DNA from: Hymenobacter citatus
GTDB taxonomy: Bacteria > Bacteroidota > Bacteroidia > Cytophagales > Hymenobacteraceae
NCBI RefSeq assembly: GCF_014333615.1
Contig: NZ_JACSCY010000007.1
Span: 1 to 64,000 of the forward strand
Direction of reading: 5' to 3'
DNA: 64,000 bases
The notes under the pieces were generated by a model. That model saw only the letters and a program-made list of their open reading frames with translations, searched no databases and was not told where the DNA came from. A program made the position numbers and the translations under genes. Positions 1 through 7,928 of this stretch are shown in pieces (the first letter of the stretch is position 1; each line of letters starts with the position of its first letter).

Positions 1-3
1 GAG

Positions 4-77
4 CGGTCCGGACGGGACTCGAACCCGCGACCTCCGCCGTGACAGGGCGGCATTCTAACCAACTGAACTACCGAACC
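4..77 (-). tRNA. tRNA-Asp (anticodon GTC)
   Basis: On the minus strand this 74-nt segment folds into a complete cloverleaf. The acceptor stem pairs GGTTCGG with CCGGACC (one G-U pair). The anticodon arm is CCGCC-CTGTCAC-GGCGG with GTC in the anticodon position, which reads Asp codons. The T arm contains GGGTTCGAGTCCC. The discriminator base is G and the next bases are CTC, so the CCA end is not encoded and must be added after transcription. Confidence 0.96.
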
Positions 78-279
78 AGAGTACTTTGTGTGCCGAAAAA
101 CCGTCTGTCTTTCCGTTAAAGTGATGCAAAGGTAGGGGGCTGACGGACATTGTCAAACCCCGACGTGCTTTTTGCCTAAAAAAAGTGCCCTTGCCAGCGG
201 TTATCGCTGTTTTTCAGGGAGATTATTTTTTGCTTTGTCTTTCCTGAAGTCGATTTAAGGTCGGTGCACAGGTTTCGCT

Positions 280-287
280 TACCTTTG
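280..287 (+). promoter_or_regulatory. -7 promoter box (TACCTTTG) upstream of accA
   Basis: TACCTTTG fits the Bacteroidota -7 consensus TAnnTTTG and lies 44 nt before the accA start codon. The -33 partner is weak: only TTTA at 254-257, 22 nt upstream. Nothing else is recognisable in the 254-nt gap between the tRNA and accA. Confidence 0.5.
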
Positions 288-331
288 TCTTCTATTCTTT
301 TTCCGCCATCCCGCGCATTCTTTCTTCTGCA

Positions 332-1279
332 ATGCTCCTCGATTTCGAACAACCCATTGCCGCCCTCGAAGGCAAGCTCCGCGAAATGCAACAACTGGCC
401 GACGATAGCCAGGTAGATGTATCGGAGGCCGTGGCCGCTTTGGAAGCCAAAATAAAGGCCCTCAAAAAGGAAACCTACGCCAACCTCACCCGCTGGCAGC
501 GCGTGCAGCTCTCGCGCCACCCCGACCGCCCCTACACCCTAGAGTACATTGAGGGCATGACCGACAAGTTCATCGAGCTGCACGGCGACCGAACCGTGGC
601 CGACGACAAGGCCATGGTGGGCGGTTTTGCCGAGTTGGGCGGCCGCTCCGTGATGTTCATTGGCCAGCAAAAAGGGCACAACACCAAGCAGCGGCAGTTC
701 CGCAACTTTGGGATGCCCAACCCCGAAGGCTACCGCAAGGCGCTGCGCCTGATGAAGCTGGCCGAGAAGTTCAACAAGCCCATCATCACCCTCATCGACA
801 CGCCCGGCGCTTTCCCTGGCCTGGAAGCCGAGGAGCGGGGGCAGGGCGAGGCCATTGCCCGCAACCTCAAGGAGATGTTCTTGCTGAAGGTGCCCGTTAT
901 CTGCGTCATCATTGGCGAGGGTGCCTCGGGTGGAGCCCTGGGTATTGCCATCGGCGACCGGGTGCTGATGCTGGAAAACACTTGGTACTCCGTGATTTCG
1001 CCCGAGTCGTGCTCCAGCATCTTGTGGCGCTCCTGGAACTACAAGGAGCAGGCTGCCGAGGCCCTCAAGCTCACGGCCACCGATATGCTGGGCAACAAGC
1101 TCATCGACGGCATCATCAAAGAGCCCCTGGGCGGCGCCCACATCGCCCCCGACAAAATGATTGCTACCCTCAAGAAAACCCTACTCAAAACACTCGACGA
1201 GTTGGAAGCCATTCCGCACGAGGAGCGCATCAGCCAGCGCATCGACAAGTTCTCGGCGATGGGCGTGGTAGTGGAATAG
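332..1279 (+). CDS. accA: acetyl-CoA carboxylase carboxyltransferase subunit alpha
   Basis: The 315-aa product matches the usual AccA length of about 310-320 aa. AccA and AccD form the carboxyltransferase that moves the carboxyl group from biotin on AccB to acetyl-CoA, giving malonyl-CoA, the first committed step of fatty acid synthesis in the cytoplasm. The N-terminal helical region ([18 protein letters not shown]) and the crotonase-like core with [19 protein letters not shown] and [10 protein letters not shown] are typical. The ATG at 332 is supported because LDFEQPI begins right after it. No other acc gene is adjacent, so accA is expressed alone here. A 100-bp inverted repeat follows the stop codon and may serve as its 3' end. 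Confidence 0.97.
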   Translation: MLLDFEQPIAALEGKLREMQQLADDSQVDVSEAVAALEAKIKALKKETYANLTRWQRVQLSRHPDRPYTLEYIEGMTDKFIELHGDRTVADDKAMVGGFAELGGRSVMFIGQQKGHNTKQRQFRNFGMPNPEGYRKALRLMKLAEKFNKPIITLIDTPGAFPGLEAEERGQGEAIARNLKEMFLLKVPVICVIIGEGASGGALGIAIGDRVLMLENTWYSVISPESCSSILWRSWNYKEQAAEALKLTATDMLGNKLIDGIIKEPLGGAHIAPDKMIATLKKTLLKTLDELEAIPHEERISQRIDKFSAMGVVVE

Positions 1280-1305
1280 AGTAGAGGCAGTATCTAGAAC
1301 AGAAG

Positions 1306-1407
1306 TGTCATCCTGAGCGGAGCGAAGGACCTTCTCACGGCAGCACGACCATCGTACCAACGATTCGTTCTTGCGTAAGAAGGTCCTTCGCTGTGCTCAG
1401 GATGACA
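1306..1407. repeat. GTCATCCTGAGC-family inverted repeat, copy 1
   Basis: Two 34-nt arms (1306-1339 and 1374-1407) face each other around a 34-nt loop. They share TGTCATCCTGAGC and GCGAAGGACCTTCT, with only a few mismatches. The same family occurs elsewhere in the window. The right arm can be read as the first codons of an extended version of the next gene; that is an artefact of an open frame through the repeat. Confidence 0.9.
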
Positions 1408-1448
1408 TTTTTTTGTTATTTACGCCCTACCCACCCAACTTCCTACCC

Positions 1449-2297
1449 ATGACCTTACACACAATTGATACCGGCTTTTTCAAACTCGACGGTGGCGCCA
1501 TGTTTGGCGTGGTGCCGCGCACGATGTGGGAAAAGCTGAACCCGCCGGATGCCAACAACCTCTGCACCTGGGCTATGCGCTGCCTGTTGGTGGAAGATGG
1601 CAACCGCCTGATTCTGGTGGATACGGGCATGGGCAACAAGCAGGACGCCAAGTTTCGGAGCCACTTTCACCCGCACGGCGATGCCACGCTGGAAGGCTCT
1701 CTGCGCGAAAAAGGCTTCACCACGGCCGACATCACCGACGTTTTCCTGACGCACCTGCACTTCGACCACTGCGGCGGCGCCGTAGTGCGCACCCCCGACG
1801 ATAAGCTGGTGCTGGCCTGCCCCAACGCTACCTACTGGAGCAACGAGGCCCACTGGGATTGGGCCGTAACGCCTAATGCCCGCGAAAAAGCGAGTTTTCT
1901 GAAGGAAAACATCCTACCCATCCAGGAAAGCGGCCACCTACAATTCGTGGACCCTACCCAGGGCGTGCCCGGCGCATTGCCGGCGTTCAAGGAAATCATC
2001 TTTGCCGATGGGCATACCGAGAAAATGATGGTGCCGGTACTGGAATACAGAGGCCGCACCGTGGCTTACATGGCCGACTTGCTACCTAGTGTGGCCCATA
2101 TTCCGCTGCCCTACGTGATGAGCTACGACATGCGCCCCCTGGTGACGCTCAGCGAAAAAGAGCAGGTACTGCGCCGCGCCGCCGAGGAAAACTGGGTGCT
2201 GCTGCTGGAACACGACCCCGCCGTGGAGGCCTGCACCGTGCAGCTAACAGAAAAGGGCATGCGCGTAGCCGACACGTTCCGGCTAGACGAGTTATAA
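1449..2297 (+). CDS. MBL-fold metallo-hydrolase
   Basis: The 282-aa product is a metallo-beta-lactamase-fold hydrolase. HLHFDHCGG at about residues 102-110 is the HxHxDH zinc motif, and a later GHTEKMM (about residue 188) and LEHDP supply further ligand histidines. The overall pattern, starting with TIDTGFFKLDGGAMFG and containing LVDTGMGNK, resembles the AHL-lactonase/YtnP-like branch, so a lactone or ester substrate is plausible but unproven. I chose ATG 1449 because the upstream open frame is encoded by the inverted repeat. No signal peptide is visible, so the enzyme is probably cytoplasmic. Confidence 0.85.
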   Translation: MTLHTIDTGFFKLDGGAMFGVVPRTMWEKLNPPDANNLCTWAMRCLLVEDGNRLILVDTGMGNKQDAKFRSHFHPHGDATLEGSLREKGFTTADITDVFLTHLHFDHCGGAVVRTPDDKLVLACPNATYWSNEAHWDWAVTPNAREKASFLKENILPIQESGHLQFVDPTQGVPGALPAFKEIIFADGHTEKMMVPVLEYRGRTVAYMADLLPSVAHIPLPYVMSYDMRPLVTLSEKEQVLRRAAEENWVLLLEHDPAVEACTVQLTEKGMRVADTFRLDEL

Positions 2298-2328
2298 GCC
2301 GGCAGGGTAGAAAATACAGCTATACACC

Positions 2329-2346
2329 CCAGGGCTGAAGCCCTGG
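2329..2346. repeat. short perfect hairpin CCAGGGC-TGAA-GCCCTGG
   Basis: A 7-bp perfect stem with a TGAA loop lies 32 nt after the hydrolase stop codon. There is no T-run, so it is not a standard terminator. It looks like a small dispersed palindrome, or a 3'-end stabilising hairpin. Confidence 0.5.
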
Positions 2347-2466
2347 ACTACAGAGCGGTTGCGTATGACGTCCTACTGATTAGCCTAAAGCCTCAGCGTT
2401 GGGGGCATGGCTCACGATGATAGGAATGGTTAACGCTCGACTGATCTTAGCCGTTAAAGCTGTAAA

Positions 2467-2514
2467 CTCACCATCTCACCATCTCACCATCTCACTATTT
2501 CACCAACTCACCAC
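2467..2514. repeat. half-element: tandem TCACCATC units abutting a start codon
   Basis: Three TCACCATC units are followed by TCACTATT, TCACCAAC and TCACCAC, and the array runs directly into the ATG of the patatin gene at 2515. This is the outer-arm module of the long inverted repeats at 19107-19214, 20589-20734 and 35678-35789, here without the opposite arm. It therefore forms the 5' leader of the gene. Confidence 0.8.
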
Positions 2515-3273
2515 ATGCTGGCACTAGCCTTATCGGGTGGCGGGGCGCGGGGCATTGCGCATTTGGGCGTGCTGGCAGCTCTGGATACGCTGGAGTTGCC
2601 GGTAGGCCGAGTGGCCGGCGTATCATCGGGGGCCATTGCGGGGGCGTTTTATGCGGCGGGTTTTTCGCCGGCCGAGATTTTGCGCATGCTTACCAGCGTG
2701 AATATTGCCCGACTCACGCGCTTGGCGCTTAGCCGCTACGGCCTACTGCACCTAACGGCGGTAGAGCAGCTATTTGTCAGTCATTTGGGCGCCAATGCCA
2801 CCTTCGCCGACCTGCGTCTACCCCTCACGCTGGTAACAACGGACCTGACAGAGGGTGTATCGGTGGAGTTTTCGGAGGGGCCGCTGATTCCGCCGCTGCT
2901 GGCGTCGGCGGCGGTGCCTATTGTGTATCGGCCAGTGGAGTACCAGGGTAGGCAATTGGTAGATGGAGGCCTGCTCAACAACCTGCCCGTGAGTGCGGTA
3001 GAAGGTAAAGGAATGCCGGTAGTGGGCATCAACTGCAACCCCAGCAACCGGGCGGCGCGCATCACCACCTTCCGTGGGCTGATTGAGCGGGTACTACACT
3101 TGGCCATCAGCACCAACACCCTGGCCAGCAAGCAGCGCTGCGACCTGCTGCTGGAACCCGACGAGCTGCGCACCTACCGCCCCTTGCAGTACCGCCAGGC
3201 GCAAACGCTGTTCAATATCGGCTACTACTATACCATGGGTAGGGCCAAGGAATTGACGGCGCTGCTGGGGTAG
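2515..3273 (+). CDS. patatin-like phospholipase family protein
   Basis: A 252-aa cytoplasmic-type patatin (RssA-like). All catalytic elements are visible: the oxyanion-hole glycine stretch GGGARGIAHLG at residues 8-18, the nucleophile elbow G-V-S-S-G at 35-39 with Ser37, and the DGG motif with Asp150. These form the Ser-Asp dyad that hydrolyses acyl esters of lipids. No signal peptide or membrane segment is seen. The natural substrate cannot be read from sequence. The start is fixed by the repeat array that ends at the ATG and by the motif lying only 7 residues in. The next gene encodes an acyltransferase, so the two could act together in phospholipid turnover; this is inference. Confidence 0.92.
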   Translation: MLALALSGGGARGIAHLGVLAALDTLELPVGRVAGVSSGAIAGAFYAAGFSPAEILRMLTSVNIARLTRLALSRYGLLHLTAVEQLFVSHLGANATFADLRLPLTLVTTDLTEGVSVEFSEGPLIPPLLASAAVPIVYRPVEYQGRQLVDGGLLNNLPVSAVEGKGMPVVGINCNPSNRAARITTFRGLIERVLHLAISTNTLASKQRCDLLLEPDELRTYRPLQYRQAQTLFNIGYYYTMGRAKELTALLG

Positions 3274-3350
3274 CGCGTTATTTTTCCTAGTTTTGACGAC
3301 TGTTTTTCCTGCGGCCCCATTTCTTGGGGTTGCTTCGTCTTTTCTACCCT

Positions 3351-3923
3351 ATGGCCGCCCGCAAAACGTCTACGTTCTGGTACCTGTTCTCGAAGTTCTG
3401 GTTTTGGATAACCGGTTGGCACCTAGGGCCACAGGTGCCGCCCGGCATCAAAAAAAGCATGATGATTGCCGCGCCTCATACCAGCAACTGGGACTTCATG
3501 TTTGCCCGCGCCGCGTTCTTTCTAATGGATGTAGACGTGAAGCTGACCATCAAAAAAGAATGGACGACCATTCCCGTGCTCGGCGCGCTGGTTCGCTCCC
3601 TGGGCGGCCTAGCCGTAGACCGTAGCCGCAACAACAGCCTCGTGGATGGTATGGTGCAACTCTTCAACGAGCGCGACGAGCTGGTGATTCTCATTACGCC
3701 CGAAGGTACGCGCAAGTACCAGCCCAAGTGGCGCAAGGGCTTCTACCACGCCGCCATGGGCGCCGGCGTACCCATCCTGCTCGGCTACCTCGACTACAAA
3801 AACAAAGAAGCCGGGGTAGGGCCTGCCTTCTGGCCTACCGGTGACTACGAAAAGGACTTGGAGGAAATCAAAGCCTTCTACCGCACCAAGCAGGGCCGCT
3901 TCCCTACGCAGGGCATTCGGTGA
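3351..3923 (+). CDS. 1-acyl-sn-glycerol-3-phosphate acyltransferase family protein
   Basis: The 190-aa product belongs to the PlsC-like acyltransferase superfamily. The catalytic HxxxxD motif is APHTSNWD at about residues 44-51, and the phosphate-binding PEGTR motif follows near residue 121. The members of this short subfamily may act on lysophosphatidic acid or related acyl acceptors at the inner membrane face. ATG 3351 is preferred over an ATG nine codons upstream because it follows CCCT, a context seen at other starts here. It lies 77 nt after the patatin gene. The stop codon TGA is formed inside a GGTGAG repeat unit that continues downstream. Confidence 0.88.
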   Translation: MAARKTSTFWYLFSKFWFWITGWHLGPQVPPGIKKSMMIAAPHTSNWDFMFARAAFFLMDVDVKLTIKKEWTTIPVLGALVRSLGGLAVDRSRNNSLVDGMVQLFNERDELVILITPEGTRKYQPKWRKGFYHAAMGAGVPILLGYLDYKNKEAGVGPAFWPTGDYEKDLEEIKAFYRTKQGRFPTQGIR

Positions 3924-3957
3924 GAGGTGAAATGGTGAAGTTGTGAAATGGTGAGTT
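3915..3957. repeat. half-element: GGTGAG / ATGGTGAA tandem units after a stop codon
   Basis: The units GGTGAGAGGTGAAATGG, TGAAGTTGTGAAATGGTGAG lie on the 3' end of the acyltransferase gene, and the first unit supplies its TGA stop. It is the left outer arm of the same repeat system as at 19107, with no matching right arm within 150 bp. Confidence 0.75.
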
Positions 3958-4058
3958 TTTCGGCGTCTGTGCGTACGAGAAAGGGTAGGGAATGCGACCG
4001 AAGCGTGTAGGTATTGCGTATCTTCAAACGAGCCACGAACAACTCACCCACTAGCCCT

Positions 4059-4586
4059 ATGGAAAAGCTGCAAATATTCCTCGTCATTCTAGCTGGGCTA
4101 GGGGTGTTCATTTGGCGCATGGTGCAGAAAGCCATCGAAACCACGGCCCGCGAGAGCCAGGAGCGGCCTCGTCCCAAGGTGCCCAGCCTACCCGACACCT
4201 CGTTCAAAGAGCTGTTGAAGCAGATGCAGGCGCAAAATCAGCCTGACGCCGCGCCCCGGCCACAACCCACCCCTCCACCAACAACGCCCGCAGGTCGGCC
4301 ACTACCCCGCGAAGTTGCCCCGCAGCCTCATAGCCTGGAGCGCACCGAAGTGCGGCCGGTTTCTTTGGAAGAAAAAGCCACGGCTCGCGCCAATCAGGAA
4401 ACTGCACCCCGCGCCCGTCGGGCCGCTACCTTGCCCCGCGCTACCACCAGTATCCCAAGCGCTTACAACGTGCCGACGAAGGCTAAGTCCAGCCAAACGC
4501 GCCGCACCGTGCGCGACACGCTCCGTAGCGCCTCCGATGTGCGGGCGGCTTTTGTGCTGAGCGAGGTGCTGCGGCGGAAGTTTTAA
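4059..4586 (+). CDS. single-pass membrane protein with Pro-rich linker (unknown function)
   Basis: A 175-aa protein I do not recognise by name. Residues 4-20 (KLQIFLVILAGLGVFIW) form one membrane segment, followed by a basic/acidic cytoplasmic helix. Residues 50-110 are rich in Pro, Gln and Ala and are probably disordered. The end, with SASDVRAAFVLSEVLRRKF, resembles a short C-terminal motif (AFxxSExLxRK) that I recall from other Bacteroidota membrane proteins of unknown role. ATG 4059 is chosen because the membrane segment follows at once and the start is preceded by CCCT. The gene is convergent with the next one, with only 11 nt between stop codons and no terminator hairpin. Confidence 0.75.
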   Translation: MEKLQIFLVILAGLGVFIWRMVQKAIETTARESQERPRPKVPSLPDTSFKELLKQMQAQNQPDAAPRPQPTPPPTTPAGRPLPREVAPQPHSLERTEVRPVSLEEKATARANQETAPRARRAATLPRATTSIPSAYNVPTKAKSSQTRRTVRDTLRSASDVRAAFVLSEVLRRKF

Positions 4587-4597
4587 AGTAGAATAGA

Positions 4598-5068
4598 TTA
4601 CCGCTCCAGCGAGTCTGCTAATTCTCCGGTATCTTCAAGATATTGGAGTTTTACAAACTGCTGTCGAACGTTTTCAGATGTATCGCCTGTCGTTTGTTGG
4701 ATATTGTGGATGACGTACTCAAGCGCTAGGCAGATATGATAGCGGTTTTGAGAGCAAAAGCGTGGTGGATTGCTTGGCCAATGTGCCTCATCAGGATTCA
4801 GGCGAAAAATGTGTAAGACATAATTACCGGTAGGGTCACCGCTGGGATACCAACCAACGTCTGCTAACCAACCAGCCGGGTCTAATTCCAGAGAACCTCC
4901 TTTTGCCTCAGGTGTTCGCATAGATTGTATCCATAGAAGGTCTTCTTTATAAGATTGAAAATTAGCAATGCCATTATCCTCTACAATCATGTCTTCATCA
5001 CCAAAGGAATTGTAGCATACAGCCCAATTACTTGGTAGGCGAAACGGCATTAACTTGTTATAGTCCAT
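4598..5068 (-). CDS. hypothetical protein in an AT-rich island
   Basis: A 156-aa soluble protein of unknown function, starting MDYNKLMPFRLPSNWAV. It is rich in Trp, Asn and acidic residues and has no signal peptide or membrane segment. The region is visibly richer in A+T than the genes on either side and uses codons such as AAT, TTA and ATA that are scarce in the neighbours, which suggests recent acquisition. The size and composition resemble toxin-immunity or SUKH-like single-domain proteins, but I see no diagnostic motif and no toxin gene nearby. The start at 5068 lies 8 nt after the stop codon of the upstream DUF4159 gene, so co-transcription is likely. Confidence 0.65.
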   Translation of the reverse strand: MDYNKLMPFRLPSNWAVCYNSFGDEDMIVEDNGIANFQSYKEDLLWIQSMRTPEAKGGSLELDPAGWLADVGWYPSGDPTGNYVLHIFRLNPDEAHWPSNPPRFCSQNRYHICLALEYVIHNIQQTTGDTSENVRQQFVKLQYLEDTGELADSLER

Positions 5069-5076
5069 ACAATAAT

Positions 5077-5739
5077 TTACTCCTGCGTCAGCGCGTACGT
5101 CACTAGGTTGGCGCCCATTTTTAGGGCCGATTCGTGCACGGCGGGCGTGTCTTCGGGGTAGGTGCCGAGGTCTTCCCAACCGTTGCCCAGGTCGCACTCG
5201 AAGCTGTAGAAGCACACCATGCGGCCTTTGTAGAGCAGGCCAAAGCCTTGCGGGCGCTTGCCGTCGTGCTCGTGCACTTTGGGTAGACCCTTCGGGAAAT
5301 CAAATTTCTGGTGGTAAACGGGGTGGGAAAAGGGCAGCTCCACGAACTCCAGCTCCGGGAATACTTTCTTCATCTCGGGGCGGATGAACTTGTCGAGGCC
5401 GTAGTTATCGTCGATGTGTAGGAAGCCGCCGCCCATCAGGTAGCGCCGCAGGTTCTTGGCCTCGGCTTCGGTGAAAGCCACGTTGCCGTGGCCCGTCATG
5501 TGCAGGAAAGGGTAGGTGAGCAGCTCCGGCGAGTCCAGCTCCACGGTGGCCTCGTCGGGCGCGATGTTGGTTTTGAGCGTCTGGTTGCAGAAGCGAATCA
5601 GGTTGGGTAGGCTGGTTTTATTGGCGTACCAGTCGCCCCCGCCACCATAATGCAGCTTGGCAATCTTAAAGCTGGGCGCTACAGGCGCGGCCGCTATTGT
5701 GCAGAAAAATAATAAACTGAGAAGAAGGGTTTTGAGCAT
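5077..5739 (-). CDS. DUF4159 domain-containing exported protein
   Basis: The 220-aa product has a signal peptide (MLKTLLLSLLFFCTIAAAPVA) followed by a DUF4159 domain. Typical features are KLHYGGGGDWYANKTSLPNL, the central LRRYLMGGGFLHIDDNYG segment, and FELPFSHPVYH-type sequence in the second half. The fold is related to glutamine-amidotransferase-like domains, but the biochemical role is unknown. In many Bacteroidota such genes sit near rsmE or gliding/secretion genes. ATG 5739 is chosen because the signal peptide begins there; a longer open frame upstream does not look like protein. It lies 62 nt after rsmE and is probably in the same transcript. Confidence 0.85.
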   Translation of the reverse strand: MLKTLLLSLLFFCTIAAAPVAPSFKIAKLHYGGGGDWYANKTSLPNLIRFCNQTLKTNIAPDEATVELDSPELLTYPFLHMTGHGNVAFTEAEAKNLRRYLMGGGFLHIDDNYGLDKFIRPEMKKVFPELEFVELPFSHPVYHQKFDFPKGLPKVHEHDGKRPQGFGLLYKGRMVCFYSFECDLGNGWEDLGTYPEDTPAVHESALKMGANLVTYALTQE

Positions 5740-5801
5740 AATCGTGCAACGAAGGTTCCCGCAGAGGACGCAGAAGTAACGCAGAGGGGCGCTGAGGACG
5801 T

Positions 5802-6512
5802 TCAACGTTGCAGTAATTTAGCAACGTGTACGGTATGCACAGCAGCCAGCGCAGCCGTTTCGGTGCGCAGGCGTGTGAGGCCCAGCGCCACCGGTTGGAT
5901 ACCTAGCTGCCGGGCCGTAAGGATTTCCTCCGGGGTAAAATCACCTTCAGGGCCAATCAGAATGGAGCAGGTAGGCGCGTTGCCGGCCACCTGTGCCAGC
6001 TCGGTCCGCTCATCGTCGGCGAGATGAGCAATGAACGTTGTGGCCGGGTCGAGGGTAGGTAGCACGCGGGCGAAGTCCGTCAGCTCCTCCAGCTGCGGCA
6101 GCCACGCCTGCCCGGATTGTTTGAGGGCACTCACGGCAATTTTCTCCAGCCGGTCCAGCTTCAGCTCGCGCCGCTCGGAGCGGGCGCAACGCAGAAACGA
6201 GATGCGGTCAACGCCGATTTCGGTGGCTTTTTCCACCAGCCACTCCATACGGTCGAGGTTTTTTGTGGGAGCCACGGCCAGGTGCACCTGGTAGGCGCGG
6301 CGCGGCACCTGCGTTTCGTGGGTGATGTGCAGCTGGCAGCGCTTGGGGTTGGCATCCGTCACCTCTGCCTGAAATACGCTGCCTTGGCCGTTCACGAGCA
6401 GCACCGCATCGCCGGCCCCCAGACGCAGCACCCGTACGGCATGCTTGCTTTCGTCTTCGGGTAGGGTGTAAGCAGGAAGGGTAAGGGTAGGCGCGTAAAA
6501 AGTGTATGGCAT
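5802..6512 (-). CDS. rsmE: 16S rRNA (uracil-1498-N3)-methyltransferase
   Basis: The 236-aa product has the normal RsmE length. It methylates N3 of U1498 in 16S rRNA within the 30S subunit, using S-adenosylmethionine. The N-terminal PUA-like domain (YTLPEDESKHAVRVLRLGAGDAV) is followed by the SPOUT domain with VAPTKNLDRMEWLVEKATEIG, the SAM-binding IGPEGDFTPEE loop and a C-terminal LGLTRLRTETAAL, which forms part of the trefoil knot. The start at 6512 is well supported because the PUA domain begins directly. A TAGCTTTG box ends 4 nt upstream of the ATG, so the transcript may be leaderless. It is divergent from the dehydrogenase gene at 6647. Confidence 0.97.
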   Translation of the reverse strand: MPYTFYAPTLTLPAYTLPEDESKHAVRVLRLGAGDAVLLVNGQGSVFQAEVTDANPKRCQLHITHETQVPRRAYQVHLAVAPTKNLDRMEWLVEKATEIGVDRISFLRCARSERRELKLDRLEKIAVSALKQSGQAWLPQLEELTDFARVLPTLDPATTFIAHLADDERTELAQVAGNAPTCSILIGPEGDFTPEEILTARQLGIQPVALGLTRLRTETAALAAVHTVHVAKLLQR

Positions 6513-6516
6513 AGGG

Positions 6517-6524
6517 CAAAGCTA
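6517..6524 (-). promoter_or_regulatory. -7 box (TAGCTTTG) 4 nt before the rsmE start codon
   Basis: TAGCTTTG fits the TAnnTTTG consensus, and only CCCT separates it from the ATG at 6512. With the usual spacing the transcript would begin at or next to the start codon. No good -33 element is visible in the GC-rich upstream sequence. Confidence 0.5.
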
Positions 6525-6646
6525 CGCCGAAATGCCGGGCGTTGCGGCGCCGGCTGCCTGCGGAGGTAGAACCTCAACATAACATTATACTACCGGCTTG
6601 CCGTACACAATAAACGAATAACCAACCCACTCAATACCTTAACCCT

Positions 6647-7774
6647 ATGAAAGTCAACCTGAAAAAACTGTCAGACCAAGTCATCGTCATTACCGGCGCT
6701 TCGTCGGGCATCGGCCTCGTTACGGCGCGCATGGCTGCCAAGGAAGGTGCCAAGCTGGTGCTGGTGGCCCGCAGCGAAGACGCCCTGCGCCAGCTCACCG
6801 ACGAGCTACAAAGCCAGAACGCACAGGCCGCCTACCTGGTAGCCGATGTGAGTAAGCAAGGGGAAGCCCAGCGCATTGCTCAGAAAGCGCAGGAGCAATT
6901 TGGCGGCTTCGATACCTGGATCAACAACGCCGGCGTTTCCATGTACGGCAAAGTGGAAGAGCAGTCGATAGAGGATATGCGCCAGCTGTTCGAGATTAAC
7001 CTGTGGGGGCTGATATACGGCTCGCTGGAGGCCGTGAAGCATCTGAAACAGCGAGGCGGCGGGGCGCTCATCAACGTAGGCAGCGTGCTGTCCGACGTAA
7101 CGGCCATTCTGCAAACCGTATACAGCGCCAGCAAACACGCCGTGAAGGGCTTCACCGACGGCCTGCGCATGGAGCTGCAAATGGAAGAGGCCCCGGTATC
7201 GGTCACGCTCATTCAGCCCGCGGCCATCGACACGCCCTACCCCCTGCACGCCAAAAACTACCTGGACAAGGTGCCCAAGCACGCTCCGCCTGCTTACGCC
7301 CCCGAAACCGTAGCCCGCGCCATCCTCAAATGTGCCGTTGCGCCGGCCCGCAATGTGGAAGTGGGCGGCGCCAGCAAGCTGTTCAAGGGCATGGAAGAAT
7401 GGACGCCTACTTTACTGGATAAGTTCATGGAAACGAGCTTTGCGGAGCAGTCGAAGTCCGACCAACCGGCCCGCCAGAACCAAAAAAGCGGCCTTTACCA
7501 AGGTGTAGGTGAGCTGGAGGAGCGCGGCAACTACCCCGGCCACACTCGCGAGATAAGCACCTACACACAAGCGCGTTTGCACCCGGCCCTTACGGCTGCG
7601 CTGGTAGCCGGCGCAGGGGTAGCAGTAGCCGCACTGGCAAGAGGCCGAAATAAAGATAGCAAGGCGCCTACCCCACAGCGCAGTACGCAAAGCGCCCGTA
7701 ATGCTACGGCCACAAGTGCTACCAAGCATAGTCCGGCCATGCCAGAATCTGGTCCGGCCGTTACGCCGGTGTAG
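6647..7774 (+). CDS. SDR family oxidoreductase with C-terminal extension
   Basis: A 375-aa short-chain dehydrogenase/reductase. The Rossmann motif TGASSGIG is at residues 16-23, NNAG appears near residue 90, and the catalytic Tyr-Lys pair is in YSASK at about 159-163. These are diagnostic for NAD(P)-dependent alcohol/ketone oxidoreductases. The core ends near residue 260. The remaining 115 residues form an extension with a hydrophobic Ala/Val/Gly-rich segment (ALVAGAGVAVAALARG) and a Ser/Thr/Ala-rich tail, so the protein may associate with the membrane. This resembles the DltE/YqjQ-like extended SDRs common in Bacteroidota. The substrate is unknown. A strong terminator follows. Confidence 0.92.
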   Translation: MKVNLKKLSDQVIVITGASSGIGLVTARMAAKEGAKLVLVARSEDALRQLTDELQSQNAQAAYLVADVSKQGEAQRIAQKAQEQFGGFDTWINNAGVSMYGKVEEQSIEDMRQLFEINLWGLIYGSLEAVKHLKQRGGGALINVGSVLSDVTAILQTVYSASKHAVKGFTDGLRMELQMEEAPVSVTLIQPAAIDTPYPLHAKNYLDKVPKHAPPAYAPETVARAILKCAVAPARNVEVGGASKLFKGMEEWTPTLLDKFMETSFAEQSKSDQPARQNQKSGLYQGVGELEERGNYPGHTREISTYTQARLHPALTAALVAGAGVAVAALARGRNKDSKAPTPQRSTQSARNATATSATKHSPAMPESGPAVTPV

Positions 7775-7853
7775 AGTAAATACGATTTCTTTATTACACA
7801 GGACTACCGAACTGGCGCCTGCCGGTCCAACGCCAGTGTAGTAGTCCTATTAT

Positions 7854-7889
7854 AAAAAGACCCCACCAACTCGTTGGTGGGGTCTTTTT
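7854..7889. terminator. bidirectional rho-independent terminator
   Basis: A perfect 17-bp stem (AAAAAGACCCCACCAAC with its complement) closes a two-base loop and ends in five T on either strand. It separates the convergent dehydrogenase and S1/P1 nuclease genes. Confidence 0.95.
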
Positions 7890-7928
7890 GCTTGGAAAAG
7901 CTTCGTCGAGGTAGGCAGTGCTGAAACC

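Noticed and set aside
1371..1448. N-terminal extension of the MBL hydrolase (MRKKVLRCAQDD)
   Set aside because: It is encoded by the right arm of an inverted repeat; the same peptide-like string appears before the gene at 42240 for the same reason. The ATG at 1449 fits the family.
2467..2514. The TCACCATC array as a CRISPR array
   Set aside because: Units are 7-8 bp with no spacers, and there are no cas genes in the window.
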